From: Clostridium sp. MSJ-8
GTDB taxonomy: Bacteria; Bacillota; Clostridia; Clostridiales; Clostridiaceae
DNA: 64,000 bases
Assembly (NCBI RefSeq): GCF_018918325.1
Contig: NZ_JAHLQH010000036.1
Span: 1 to 64,000, forward strand
Reading direction: 5' to 3'
This document shows, piece by piece, positions 19,131 to 27,801 of this stretch. Each line of letters opens with the position of its first letter. Within the stretch, counting starts at the first letter, position 1. Under the pieces are notes generated by a model. The model had not been told where the DNA came from. It made no database searches and saw only the letters and a list, made by a program, of their open reading frames with translations. A program made the translations under genes and the position numbers.

Positions 19131-20856
19131 GATATTTCAGAAATTTTTTGGATTCTGTGGAGAAATGAATAAGAAGAAGTTTCACAAATCCATTGCATAT
19201 GGTGTAGTGCAAGCATTTATGGAAGCACTTAAGATACCAGCTATGATGTTAATAGTTGAAGCTACATTAAAAGGAAATATTACAAGTACAGTTATATGGG
19301 AGTGTTTTGGTATATTGGTGCTTAGTGTAATAGGGGGAACAGTTGTGAAATATCGTTCAACCATGTTACAATGTGAGGCTGGATATGGAACTGTAGCTAA
19401 TAAGAGAATCGAGATAGCTGAGCATCTAAGATATCTTCCAATGGGTTATTTTAATAAAAATAGTTTGGGATATATAACTTCAGTAACTACTAATACTATG
19501 GAGAACCTTGCAGATGTAGCTACAAGAGTTGTCATGCTTACAACTCAAGGGGTTATTACAACAGCTATAATTGCAATAATGTTATTGTTTTATGATTGGA
19601 GAATTGGAATAATAGTGTTAATTGGATTATTAATATTCTTTATTGTTAATAGTGGAATGCAAAAGAGTTCTCAAAAGATATCGCCTAAGAAGGCTAAGGT
19701 AGATAGTGATTTAGTTGAGAAGGTAATTGAATATGTACAAGGAATAGCAGAAGTAAAAGCGTATAATTTAACAGGTAGTGCGTCAAAAAAATTAAATAAA
19801 TCAATAGATGAAAATACAAAATGTAATATAGATTTAGAAATGACATTTATACCATTTATGACATTACAAAATGCTATTATAAAGCTTATAGGAGTAATAA
19901 TGACGTTAGCGTCTATATATCTATATATACAAGGTAGTATGGACCTTATGGTATGTATAACAATGATTATATGTTCATTTATGGTTTATGGAAGCTTGGA
20001 ACAAGCTGGAAATTATTCTTCATTATTGCGTTCAGTTGATGTGAGTGTAGATAGAGCACAAGAAATTCTAAATCTTGATGTTATGGACATTGAAGGAAAG
20101 GATATAGTTCCTGAAAATTATGATATTGATATTAAAAATATTGATTTTTCTTATGAGAAGAGAAAGATAATCAGTGATTTATCTCTTCATATTCCAGAAA
20201 AAACAACTACAGCAATAGTTGGACCAAGTGGTGGAGGAAAAACTACATTATGTCATTTAATATCAAGGTTCTGGGATGTTGACAAAGGTAAAGTTCTTTT
20301 AGGAGGAAATGATGTAAGAGATTATAGTATGGATAGTCTTATGAAAAACTTTAGTTTTGTATTTCAAAACGTATATTTATTCCAAGATACTATTGCTAAT
20401 AACATAAGATTTGGGCAAGAAGATGCTTCTATGGAACAAGTAATAGATGCAGCAAAGAAAGCTTGTTGTCATGATTTTATAATGAAATTACCAGATGGAT
20501 ATGACACTGTTATAGGAGAAGGTGGAGCAAGTCTATCAGGAGGTGAAAAGCAACGTATATCTATAGCAAGAGCTATAATGAAGGATTCCCCAATTATTAT
20601 TCTAGATGAAGCTACAGCTAATGTTGACCTTGAGAATGAAGAACATCTTCAAAAAGCAATTGAATCATTAACAAAAAATAAAACTATAATAATGATTGCG
20701 CATAGATTAAAGACTGTAAGGAATGCAGATAAAATAATAGTTATAGATCAAGGTAAGATAGTTCAACAAGGAACACATAAGACACTTATTGAAGAAGAGG
20801 GTATATATAAGAGATTTATAAATTCTAGAGAACTTGCAGTAGGATGGAAGTTGTAG
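19123..20856 (+). CDS. ABC exporter, half-transporter subunit 2
   Basis: 577 residues with the same architecture: exporter-type membrane domain about 15-300, then an ATPase with Walker A GPSGGGKTT, signature LSGGEKQRISIARA, Walker B IILDEATA and switch His in MIAHRLK. Both ATPase sites of the predicted pair look catalytically complete, unlike many asymmetric exporters. It overlaps the preceding gene by 8 bp. The unit ends at a dispersed stem-loop element. Confidence 0.92.
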   Translation: MLKIFQKFFGFCGEMNKKKFHKSIAYGVVQAFMEALKIPAMMLIVEATLKGNITSTVIWECFGILVLSVIGGTVVKYRSTMLQCEAGYGTVANKRIEIAEHLRYLPMGYFNKNSLGYITSVTTNTMENLADVATRVVMLTTQGVITTAIIAIMLLFYDWRIGIIVLIGLLIFFIVNSGMQKSSQKISPKKAKVDSDLVEKVIEYVQGIAEVKAYNLTGSASKKLNKSIDENTKCNIDLEMTFIPFMTLQNAIIKLIGVIMTLASIYLYIQGSMDLMVCITMIICSFMVYGSLEQAGNYSSLLRSVDVSVDRAQEILNLDVMDIEGKDIVPENYDIDIKNIDFSYEKRKIISDLSLHIPEKTTTAIVGPSGGGKTTLCHLISRFWDVDKGKVLLGGNDVRDYSMDSLMKNFSFVFQNVYLFQDTIANNIRFGQEDASMEQVIDAAKKACCHDFIMKLPDGYDTVIGEGGASLSGGEKQRISIARAIMKDSPIIILDEATANVDLENEEHLQKAIESLTKNKTIIMIAHRLKTVRNADKIIVIDQGKIVQQGTHKTLIEEEGIYKRFINSRELAVGWKL

Positions 20857-20873
20857 AGTAAAAGAAAAATAAG

Positions 20874-20940
20874 TAAAGATCCCTAAAGGCTATAAACTCA
20901 CTAGAGTTCAGACAGTGTAGCATTTTTAACGGGATCTTTA
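20874..20940 (+). repeat. dispersed stem-loop element, copy C (terminator)
   Basis: Outer stem TAAAGATCCC (20874-20883) with GGGATCTTTA (20931-20940), then a T-rich tract. The core TAAACTCACTAGAGTTCAGA is the family core. The outer stem sequence differs entirely from copies A, B and E but pairs perfectly. The tail TTATTATGAGAAGTACTTAA matches the tail of copy A. Confidence 0.8.
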
Positions 20941-21022
20941 TTATTTTTATTATGAGAAGTACTTAATTCTATTATAGATACACTGAAAATAATTATAACG
21001 TTTAAAGAATATTATTACATTT

Positions 21023-21081
21023 TTATTGTCAACCATAAATAACGATTAAGGTTGACAATAAAAGGAGATTTATGATATAAC
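21023..21081 (+). promoter_or_regulatory. BirA-type biotin operator and bioY promoter
   Basis: TTATTGTCAACC (21023-21034), 15 bp, GGTTGACAATAA (21050-21061): a perfect 12-bp inverted repeat containing the BirA pattern TTGT(C/A)AACC-N15-GGTT(G/T)ACAA. The right arm supplies the -35 TTGACA (21052-21057) and TATAAC (21076-21081) is the -10, so biotinyl-AMP-bound BirA would block transcription of bioY-bioD-bioA. Confidence 0.85.
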
Positions 21082-21114
21082 TCTTAATGTAATAAATCGA
21101 AGGGGGTTTTTATT

Positions 21115-21678
21115 GTGAAAACTAAGATTAGAGATATAACATATATTGCTATATTTACAGCATTAATTGCAGCAGGAGCATTTATAAAGGTTCCTATTCC
21201 TGTATGTCCTTTTACATTACAATTATTATTTACAACGTTAGCAGGAATAATATTAGGAGGAAAGAAAGGTGCTATAAGTGTTTTATGCTATATAATAATA
21301 GGTTTAATAGGTATACCTATATTTGCATCAGGTGGTGGAATATTTTATATTTTCCAACCTACTTTCGGATATTTGTTAGGATTTTGTTTAGGTTCATATG
21401 TTACTGGAACAATAGCAAATTCATCGGATAATCCAAGCATGAAGAGACTTTTAATAGCTAATTTTGTAGGATTATTGATAGTATATGCATTTGGAATGAT
21501 ATATTATTGGATTATTATGACTTTCTATGTAGGCTCAGGAATAGGAATATGGACTTTATTTTTGTATTGCTTCATATTGGCAGTACCAGGAGATATAGTG
21601 TTATGTGTGGTTGCAGCAGTATTATCTAAGAGAGTAGTTCCTATCATTAAAAGAAATACAATAACAGCTAAGTGCTAG
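21115..21678 (+). CDS. bioY: biotin transporter BioY (ECF S-component)
   Basis: 187 residues with about six transmembrane helices. The BioY pattern is clear: IFTALIAAGAFIKVPIPVCPFTLQ near the N-terminus, GGKKGA, then GGGIFYIFQPTFGYLLGF. BioY captures biotin and works alone or with the ECF energising module, which is not in this window. The start is GTG 21115 after GAAGGGGG. It is the first gene of a biotin operon under a BirA-type operator. Confidence 0.95.
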   Translation: MKTKIRDITYIAIFTALIAAGAFIKVPIPVCPFTLQLLFTTLAGIILGGKKGAISVLCYIIIGLIGIPIFASGGGIFYIFQPTFGYLLGFCLGSYVTGTIANSSDNPSMKRLLIANFVGLLIVYAFGMIYYWIIMTFYVGSGIGIWTLFLYCFILAVPGDIVLCVVAAVLSKRVVPIIKRNTITAKC

Positions 21679-21703
21679 GATTCATGAATAGGAGGGGATA
21701 AGA

Positions 21704-22387
21704 TTGAGTAGAAATTTATTTGTAACTGGTACAGGAACAGATGTGGGAAAAACTTATATAACAGGATTAATTATTAAGAAATTATATGAAAGTGGTAGGG
21801 ATGTAGCTTATTATAAAGCTGCTATGAGTGGAAATATTAGAGATGAGGATGGTAAATTAATACCAGGGGATGCATTATCAGTAAAGAGAGTTTCTGGTAT
21901 AGATCAGAAATTAGAAGATATGTGCCCTTATGTTTATGAAAATGCAGTTTCACCACATTTGGCTTCTAGATTAGAAGGAAATCCAGTGAGGCTAGATGTA
22001 GTAAAAGATAGATTTATTAAGGTTTCTAAAGAACATGATTATGTAACAATGGAGGGAAGCGGTGGAATTTTATGTCCTATATGCTTTGATGAAGAAAAGA
22101 TTCAGTTAGAAGATATTATAAAAGAATTGAATTTATCATGCATTATTATTGCAGATGCAGGATTAGGAACTATAAACAATGTTGTACTTACAGTAGAATA
22201 TATGAAGAATAGAGGAATAACTGTAAAGGGAATAATATTCAATAATTATCATGAAGGTAACATTATGGAAGAAGATAACCTTAAGATGTGTGAATATATG
22301 ACTGGGGTAAAAGTAATAGGTTGTGTAAAAGAATCAGATACAGATATAAATATTGATGCAGATGTATTAGCGTCATTATATGAATAG
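21704..22387 (+). CDS. bioD: dethiobiotin synthetase
   Basis: 227 residues; ATP-dependent closure of the ureido ring of 7,8-diaminopelargonate to dethiobiotin. The P-loop is GTGTDVGKTY (residues 8-17), with the catalytic-Lys segment YYKAAMSG and the MEGSGGILCPI region. It starts at TTG 21704 behind AGGAGGGG. It lies between bioY and bioA with short gaps of 25 and 14 bp. Confidence 0.95.
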   Translation: MSRNLFVTGTGTDVGKTYITGLIIKKLYESGRDVAYYKAAMSGNIRDEDGKLIPGDALSVKRVSGIDQKLEDMCPYVYENAVSPHLASRLEGNPVRLDVVKDRFIKVSKEHDYVTMEGSGGILCPICFDEEKIQLEDIIKELNLSCIIIADAGLGTINNVVLTVEYMKNRGITVKGIIFNNYHEGNIMEEDNLKMCEYMTGVKVIGCVKESDTDINIDADVLASLYE

Positions 22388-22401
22388 GGAGATGAAAAAA
22401 T

Positions 22402-23601
22402 ATGATATGGTACCCATATGAACAGATGAAAACAATGAAAGCACCTATTAAGATAAAAGATGCAGAAGGTGTATATCTATATACAGAAGATGATAAGAAG
22501 TTAATAGATTCAGTATCATCATGGTGGAGCGTTATACATGGATATAGTAATCCTGTATTAAATAAGGCAATAACAGATCAATTAAATCACTTCTCTCATG
22601 TTATGTTAGGCGGTTTAACTCATGAGCCAGTAGAGAAGTTATCAAAAAAATTAGAAGAATGGTTACCAGGAGATTTAGATTATTGCTTTTTCTCTGATTC
22701 AGGAAGTGTTGCAGTAGAAGTAGCTCTTAAGATGGCGTTACAATTTAATACTAATAGAGGAAGCGATAGAAGCATTATTCTTGCATTAGAACATGCATAT
22801 CATGGTGATACATTTAAAGCTATGGAAGTAGGTGATGATGAAGATTATCATTTTGCATTTGGAGATAATAACGAGAAGAAAAAAGGTGTAATTCATATTA
22901 AAACAGAAATTGCAGATTTAGAGAAAGCATTTAAAGAGTATGGAGAAAAATTAACATGCTTCATAGTTGAGCCATTACTTCAAGGTGCAGGTGGAATGAG
23001 AATGTATGACATATCTTTTCTAGAACGAGCAAGAGAACTATGTGATGAATATGATGTTTTACTTATATTTGATGAGGTGGCAACAGGATTTGGTAGAACA
23101 GGTAATAGATTTGTTGCTGATTTAGTTTTGCCAGATATACTTGTTTTGGGAAAAGCTCTTACAGGAGGTTATATAGGACATGCAGTAACTGTTGCTAATC
23201 ATAGGGTATTTGAAGGCTTTTATAGTGATGATGCTACTCATGCTCTTATGCACGGACCAACATTTATGGGAAATGCTCTTGCTTGTAGTATAGCTTTAAA
23301 ATCAATAGAGCTGTTTGAAGAAGAAAATTATATGGACAAGATTAAAAGAATAGAAGAAATAACTAGAAGAGAAATGAAGAATTTTTCTGATCCACGTATA
23401 AAAGAAATAAGAATTATGGGGGGATGTGTATGTATAGAAGTATATGATAGTAAATCTCTAGATGGATTTAAAGAATATGCATATAATAATGGGGTATTTG
23501 CAAGACCATTTATAAGGTATATGTATGCTATGGTTCCATATATAATACAAGAAGAGGAATTAGTTAAGGTCCTAAATACTATGAAGAGTTGGTTCAAATA
23601 G
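22402..23601 (+). CDS. bioA: adenosylmethionine-8-amino-7-oxononanoate aminotransferase
   Basis: 399 residues, a class-III PLP aminotransferase making 7,8-diaminopelargonate with SAM as usual amino donor. Seen: WYPYEQM at the N-terminus, SWWSVIHGYSNP, EHAYHGDT, the IFDEVATGFGRTG motif and the PLP lysine Lys251 in LGKALTGGY. It is 30-50 residues shorter than many BioA proteins. The cluster lacks bioB, bioF, bioW and bioH, so the cell must carry bioB elsewhere or use these two steps with imported precursors. Confidence 0.94.
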   Translation: MIWYPYEQMKTMKAPIKIKDAEGVYLYTEDDKKLIDSVSSWWSVIHGYSNPVLNKAITDQLNHFSHVMLGGLTHEPVEKLSKKLEEWLPGDLDYCFFSDSGSVAVEVALKMALQFNTNRGSDRSIILALEHAYHGDTFKAMEVGDDEDYHFAFGDNNEKKKGVIHIKTEIADLEKAFKEYGEKLTCFIVEPLLQGAGGMRMYDISFLERARELCDEYDVLLIFDEVATGFGRTGNRFVADLVLPDILVLGKALTGGYIGHAVTVANHRVFEGFYSDDATHALMHGPTFMGNALACSIALKSIELFEEENYMDKIKRIEEITRREMKNFSDPRIKEIRIMGGCVCIEVYDSKSLDGFKEYAYNNGVFARPFIRYMYAMVPYIIQEEELVKVLNTMKSWFK

Positions 23602-23666
23602 TAATAAATGAAAATCTAATGTCTTTTTATTAGAATAAATAGTATGTTTTCTAGTTATAATAAAAA

Positions 23667-23738
23667 AGTAAAGATCCCGTTAAAAATGCTACATTCTCTG
23701 AACTTTAGTGAGTTTATAAGCATTTAGGGATCTTTACT
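23667..23738 (-). repeat. dispersed stem-loop element, copy D (bidirectional terminator)
   Basis: Inverted relative to copy C, with the same outer stem (AGTAAAGATCCC at 23667-23678 and GGGATCTTTACT at 23727-23738) and core TAAACTCACTAAAGTTCAGA on the minus strand. T-runs occur on both sides. It lies between the convergent bioA and YhgE genes, so C and D bracket bioY-bioD-bioA as inverted copies. Confidence 0.8.
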
Positions 23739-23769
23739 TTTTTTATTATCTTAGAAACATTTAATGAAA

Positions 23770-26256
23770 TTATGCTACTTCATCGTTGTCTGTTTTTGCA
23801 ATATCTAAATAATCGTCTTTTCCTGACTCAAATGCATTATTGAATCTTTCACCGAAACCTTTTAGTAATGTAGTAACTGCTATTGCTACAACTAATACAG
23901 CTGTTAGAATTGCAAAGTCTTTTGCCATTAAGCTACCACTTATATTAACTGCCGCTATAACTTCCCTTATTATAGAGACTCCATAAGTGAATGGCATAAA
24001 TGGATTTAATGTTTGGAATATCTTTGGTACTAATTCTATAGGGAATGTACCACCACATGATGCTAATTGAAGTACTAATAATACTATTGCAAGTAATCTT
24101 CCAGCATCTCCGAATAAAGTAATACACAATTGAACTATTGAAATATAAACAAATGATAAGAATATAAGTGAACCAAAATATGCTAATAAATGTTGAGGTC
24201 TTAAGCCTATAGCCATTATAGCTAAACCAACAAGTATTGCTTGTGCAACTCCTACTATACTTGAAGTAACAAACTTACCAAATACCTTGCTGAATTTAGA
24301 GACATTCTTATCTTCATCATTATTTCCAAGAGAAATAACAAAGTACATCATTATTGCACCAACCCATAATGATAAGTTCATGAAATATGGTGCAAAACCT
24401 GCTCCGTATCCACCTACTTCATTAATTGGATTAACTTGTAGATCTACAGCATCTGATACAAAATCAGCCATATCTTTAGATGAATTTACTAAACCATCTT
24501 GAAGTTCTGCGCTACCATCAGTAAGTGCATTAGTTAATTCTGTTGAACCATCATATAGTTTCTTAACTCCATCTGTTAAAGTTGGTACTTTTGAACTTAA
24601 TGTTTGTATACCATCATTTAATTCTTTTTGACCTGCAAGTAATTTATTAGAACCAGTTAGTGCTGAAGATGAGCCATCATATAATTGGTTTAAACCAGAT
24701 AATAATGTTGGAATCTTTGCATTAGCTGTATCTATTCCATTTTGAAGAGCTGTTGAACCATTATACAATGTAGATAAACCACCAGTAAGAGCTCCTTGTC
24801 CATTATTTACATCTTTAAAGTAATCTCCATAGTTTTTATTGTTAGCATCTTTAGTTGTTAATGCAGTATTAAGTGAATTTAATCCAGTATTTATTTGATC
24901 TACTGCATTACTTGCATCACCAACGCTAGTTACTAATTGATTAGCTCCATCAGCTACTGCACTAGCACCAGCAGTGTATTGTTTTACACTAGTTGAATAA
25001 GTATTTAATCCAGTGTTTAAGCTATCAAGACCTTGTTGTAATTCTTGTAGTTGTTCTGCAGAACCACTAGTTGCTTGCGAATATTGAGATAATATTGCAA
25101 GAGCACTATTTATTTTATCTGAATCAGATAAATTACTAGATGATAGAGTAGCAGCTAATTTATTCATTACATCAGAAGTTTGACCTGCAGAAGATATCAA
25201 TTTTTCTGTACCTGCTTTTACTTGTGAATAACCAGCAGATATAGTATCTACACCAGTATTAACTGCTTGGCTACTATTTTTTATTGCTGTTGCTCCTTGA
25301 GAAAGTTGTGTTAAAGAAGCTGCATTAGATTTTAATGCGTTATCTAATTGAGAACTTCCACTAGCTAATTGATTAATTGCTGGATATATTTTGTTAGTAT
25401 AGTTAGAATAAAGTGAGTTTATTCCATTTGCAAGTACATTACTTGAAGAATAAGCTGTATTTAATCCACTATTTATTTGTGAAGCACCAGCAGATAATTC
25501 AGAAACTCCACTTAAAGCTGAAGCTTTTGAACTAGCTTCTTTTAAACCTGAGTTAAGAGCAAAAATTCCTTGATTTAAAGAATTTTGTCCAGCATAAAGT
25601 TCATTTGAACCACTTCCAAGTTTATTTACACCATCTGCTAATTCAGGAACACTATCATTAACAGTTTGTAAACCATCAGTAAGTTGACTACTACCATCAG
25701 CAGCATCGACCATACCATCTTTAACTTCATAAAGATTATCAAATGCTCCTTCTACATAACTTTTAGTAATAGAGCTTTGAACTTGTTCTTTTAAACTAGA
25801 TTCGATTTTTGAGCTTATTTGAGCTGCTAAGTAATTCTTCTTTTCATTACAGATATACTCCATAGTAGCTTTTTTACCTGTACCACTTTTGGCACTAAGC
25901 ATCTGCTCTGAAAAATCTTTGTCTATTTGGAATATAGCATAATACTTATCTCCTTTTAGACCATCGTAAGCTTCATCTTTTGAGACAAAACTCCATTTAA
26001 CGCTATCATTATCTTTTAATGAATCAATTACATCATCACCATAGTTTACTTTTTCACCATCTACAGTAGAGCCTTCATCAAGATTAACAACTGCTATTGG
26101 AAGATTATCCAAACTACCATATGGGTCCCAGAAGGCTTTTAAGTAAAGTAGTGAATACAAAACTGGAACAATTATGATACCAACTAAAGAGATTCTGAAC
26201 AAATGGCTTTTTGCCATTGCTCTTAAGTCACCTTTAACTACTTTGAAAAAATCCAT
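23770..26256 (-). CDS. YhgE/Pip family membrane protein (ABC-2 type permease end)
   Basis: 828 residues. One N-terminal transmembrane helix (about 20-42, with the AMAKSHLFRISLVGIIIVPVLYS-type start), then a long extracytoplasmic region of about 500 residues with repeated helical units ending in LxxGxxxLxxG (for example LTDGLQTVNDSVPELADGVNKLGSG), then five or six C-terminal helices of ABC-2 permease type (about 640-810). Relatives include the phage infection protein Pip and YhgE, sometimes linked to type VII secretion; no WXG100 or EssC gene is here. The start is ATG at complement 26256 after GAAAGGAGG. Two similar inverted repeats upstream suggest control by a TetR-like repressor. Confidence 0.88.
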   Translation of the reverse strand: MDFFKVVKGDLRAMAKSHLFRISLVGIIIVPVLYSLLYLKAFWDPYGSLDNLPIAVVNLDEGSTVDGEKVNYGDDVIDSLKDNDSVKWSFVSKDEAYDGLKGDKYYAIFQIDKDFSEQMLSAKSGTGKKATMEYICNEKKNYLAAQISSKIESSLKEQVQSSITKSYVEGAFDNLYEVKDGMVDAADGSSQLTDGLQTVNDSVPELADGVNKLGSGSNELYAGQNSLNQGIFALNSGLKEASSKASALSGVSELSAGASQINSGLNTAYSSSNVLANGINSLYSNYTNKIYPAINQLASGSSQLDNALKSNAASLTQLSQGATAIKNSSQAVNTGVDTISAGYSQVKAGTEKLISSAGQTSDVMNKLAATLSSSNLSDSDKINSALAILSQYSQATSGSAEQLQELQQGLDSLNTGLNTYSTSVKQYTAGASAVADGANQLVTSVGDASNAVDQINTGLNSLNTALTTKDANNKNYGDYFKDVNNGQGALTGGLSTLYNGSTALQNGIDTANAKIPTLLSGLNQLYDGSSSALTGSNKLLAGQKELNDGIQTLSSKVPTLTDGVKKLYDGSTELTNALTDGSAELQDGLVNSSKDMADFVSDAVDLQVNPINEVGGYGAGFAPYFMNLSLWVGAIMMYFVISLGNNDEDKNVSKFSKVFGKFVTSSIVGVAQAILVGLAIMAIGLRPQHLLAYFGSLIFLSFVYISIVQLCITLFGDAGRLLAIVLLVLQLASCGGTFPIELVPKIFQTLNPFMPFTYGVSIIREVIAAVNISGSLMAKDFAILTAVLVVAIAVTTLLKGFGERFNNAFESGKDDYLDIAKTDNDEVA

Positions 26257-26277
26257 TAAAATTCCTCCTTTCAATAT

Positions 26278-26338
26278 TTTGACGATAAGTCATTTTTTAG
26301 CGTAGTAAAAGAATAATACTTTTTTGACTAATAGTCAA
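26278..26338 (-). promoter_or_regulatory. yhgE promoter with two TTGAC-GTCAA operators
   Basis: On the minus strand, TTGACT is followed by a 17-bp spacer and TATTCT. The -35 is half of the 15-bp palindrome TTGACTAATAGTCAA (26324-26338, plus-strand reading); a related copy TTGACGATAAGTCAT lies at 26279-26293, next to the ribosome binding site. Paired sites over the -35 and leader suggest repression. The rest of the 344-bp gap to the bile salt hydrolase gene shows no gene. Confidence 0.5.
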
Positions 26339-26600
26339 CTTTGATTTCGTTTTCAATTTGTTATTTTTTTATTATTTAATTTTTTCTTAATATAATTTAG
26401 GAATGAATGAGGATGGATAAGATAAATAATTGAAAAAATTAACAAAAAATAGGCTTTTTATTACAGTATGTTTTTACAAAAATTTATGTCGTTAATAGGA
26501 ATAGTATTACTTAGAAATATGAAAATATTATTATGTATAAAATTATTTAATTAGGGTAAATATATATTTAAAAATATTAATTAATAAGGGCGTGATCAGG

Positions 26601-27587
26601 ATGTGTACAGCATTAACTTTAAGAACAATAGATGGCTATAATTTATTTGGTAGGAATATGGATCTTGCATATTCTTTTAATCAGGCAGTAACATTAGTTC
26701 CTAGAAACTATGAATATAGAGATAGAGTTACTAACAACTATAAGAGAACTAGATATGGGGTATTAGGAATGGCTAGTATTATAGATGATTATCCTGCATT
26801 TGCAGATGGATTTAATGAGAAGGGATTAGGATGTGCTGGACTTAATTTTCCTGGATATGCATATTTTGAAGAGAATATAGTAGAAGGTAAGAATAATTTA
26901 GCACCATATGATTTGATAATGTGGATATTATCGAATTTTCAAACTGTTGATGAAGTTATAGAAGAACTTAAGAATGTAGAATTAGTAGCAGTACCTATTA
27001 ATGACAAAACACCACTTCCAACACTTCACTGGATTGTAGCAGATAAGAATGGTAGATCTATAGTTATAGAGAAAACTCAAGAAGCACTTAAAGTACATGA
27101 TAATCCATTAGGTGTACTTACTAATTCCCCTACTTTTGATTGGCATTTAACTAATTTGAATGAGTATATGAAGACAACACCGCTACAACCTGAACCTATT
27201 AAGTGGGGAGATAAGGAACTTAAACCTCTTGGAGTAGGTCTCGGAACAAAGGGACTTCCAGGTGGATTATCAGGTGTAGATAGGTTCGTTAGAATAGCAT
27301 ATCTTAAGTCAAGATGTTCAGAAGTAGATAATCTTATGACAGGAATAAGTCAGTTTTTTCATATGCTAAATAACGTTGCTATGCCTAGAGGAGCAGTTAT
27401 TAATGATAATTTAGATGATATTACGTTATATACTTCATGTATGTGTTTGGAGAAAGGAATATACTATTATAATACATATAATAATGTAGGAATATGTGCT
27501 GTAGATATGCATAAAGAAGATTTAGATGGAGATTCTATAAAGAGATTTGAGTATATAGATAAATTACAAGTAACTTCCAACAATTAA
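26601..27587 (+). CDS. bsh: bile salt hydrolase / choloylglycine hydrolase
   Basis: 328 residues of the N-terminal-nucleophile hydrolase superfamily. The protein starts MCTALTLRT, so removal of Met exposes the catalytic Cys2; Arg18 and Asp21 in FGRNMD, GVLTNSPTFDWHL and the Arg in SGVDRFVR are the expected active-site blocks. The enzyme removes glycine or taurine from conjugated bile acids; penicillin V acylase is a weaker alternative. ATG 26601 must be the start for Cys2 chemistry, with AAGGG at 26586-26590; the in-frame GTG 26592 is rejected. No secretion signal is present, as is usual. It is a strong hint of a gut habitat. Confidence 0.92.
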   Translation: MCTALTLRTIDGYNLFGRNMDLAYSFNQAVTLVPRNYEYRDRVTNNYKRTRYGVLGMASIIDDYPAFADGFNEKGLGCAGLNFPGYAYFEENIVEGKNNLAPYDLIMWILSNFQTVDEVIEELKNVELVAVPINDKTPLPTLHWIVADKNGRSIVIEKTQEALKVHDNPLGVLTNSPTFDWHLTNLNEYMKTTPLQPEPIKWGDKELKPLGVGLGTKGLPGGLSGVDRFVRIAYLKSRCSEVDNLMTGISQFFHMLNNVAMPRGAVINDNLDDITLYTSCMCLEKGIYYYNTYNNVGICAVDMHKEDLDGDSIKRFEYIDKLQVTSNN

Positions 27588-27745
27588 AATATAGAAGTCT
27601 ATTAATTATAAAAATAATAAATAGCTGCACTTACAAATAAACATGATGCATGTGTAATTAAAATAGAACTGATTTGATAAGACAAAGCTTTAGAACTAGG
27701 GAAAAGTTAACAATGTATAAAATGCTATTATAAATTAAACATTAG

Positions 27746-27801
27746 CATGAATAAAATTGAGTAAATACTTTGCAAAATCAAAATCATTCTATTTCTATTA
27801 T
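27746..27801 (+). repeat. partial dispersed repeat R2 (tail module)
   Basis: About 56 bp beginning TGAATAAAATTGAGTAAATA and continuing through TTTGCAAAATCAAAATCATT closely matches 52097-52152, the distal part of copy E, but here without the stem-loop. It abuts the stop codon of the minus-strand LysR gene, as the other copy lies near the end of a minus-strand gene. Confidence 0.65.

Noticed and set aside
21082-21114. Riboswitch in the bioY leader
   Set aside because: The leader after the promoter is too short, and the BirA operator already explains control.
23770-26256. Type VII secretion locus (YhgE is sometimes linked to it, and FHA proteins occur in some)
   Set aside because: No WXG100 proteins, EssC-type ATPase, EsaA/EssA/EssB or LXG toxins are present, and the YhgE gene is 26 kb from the FHA genes.
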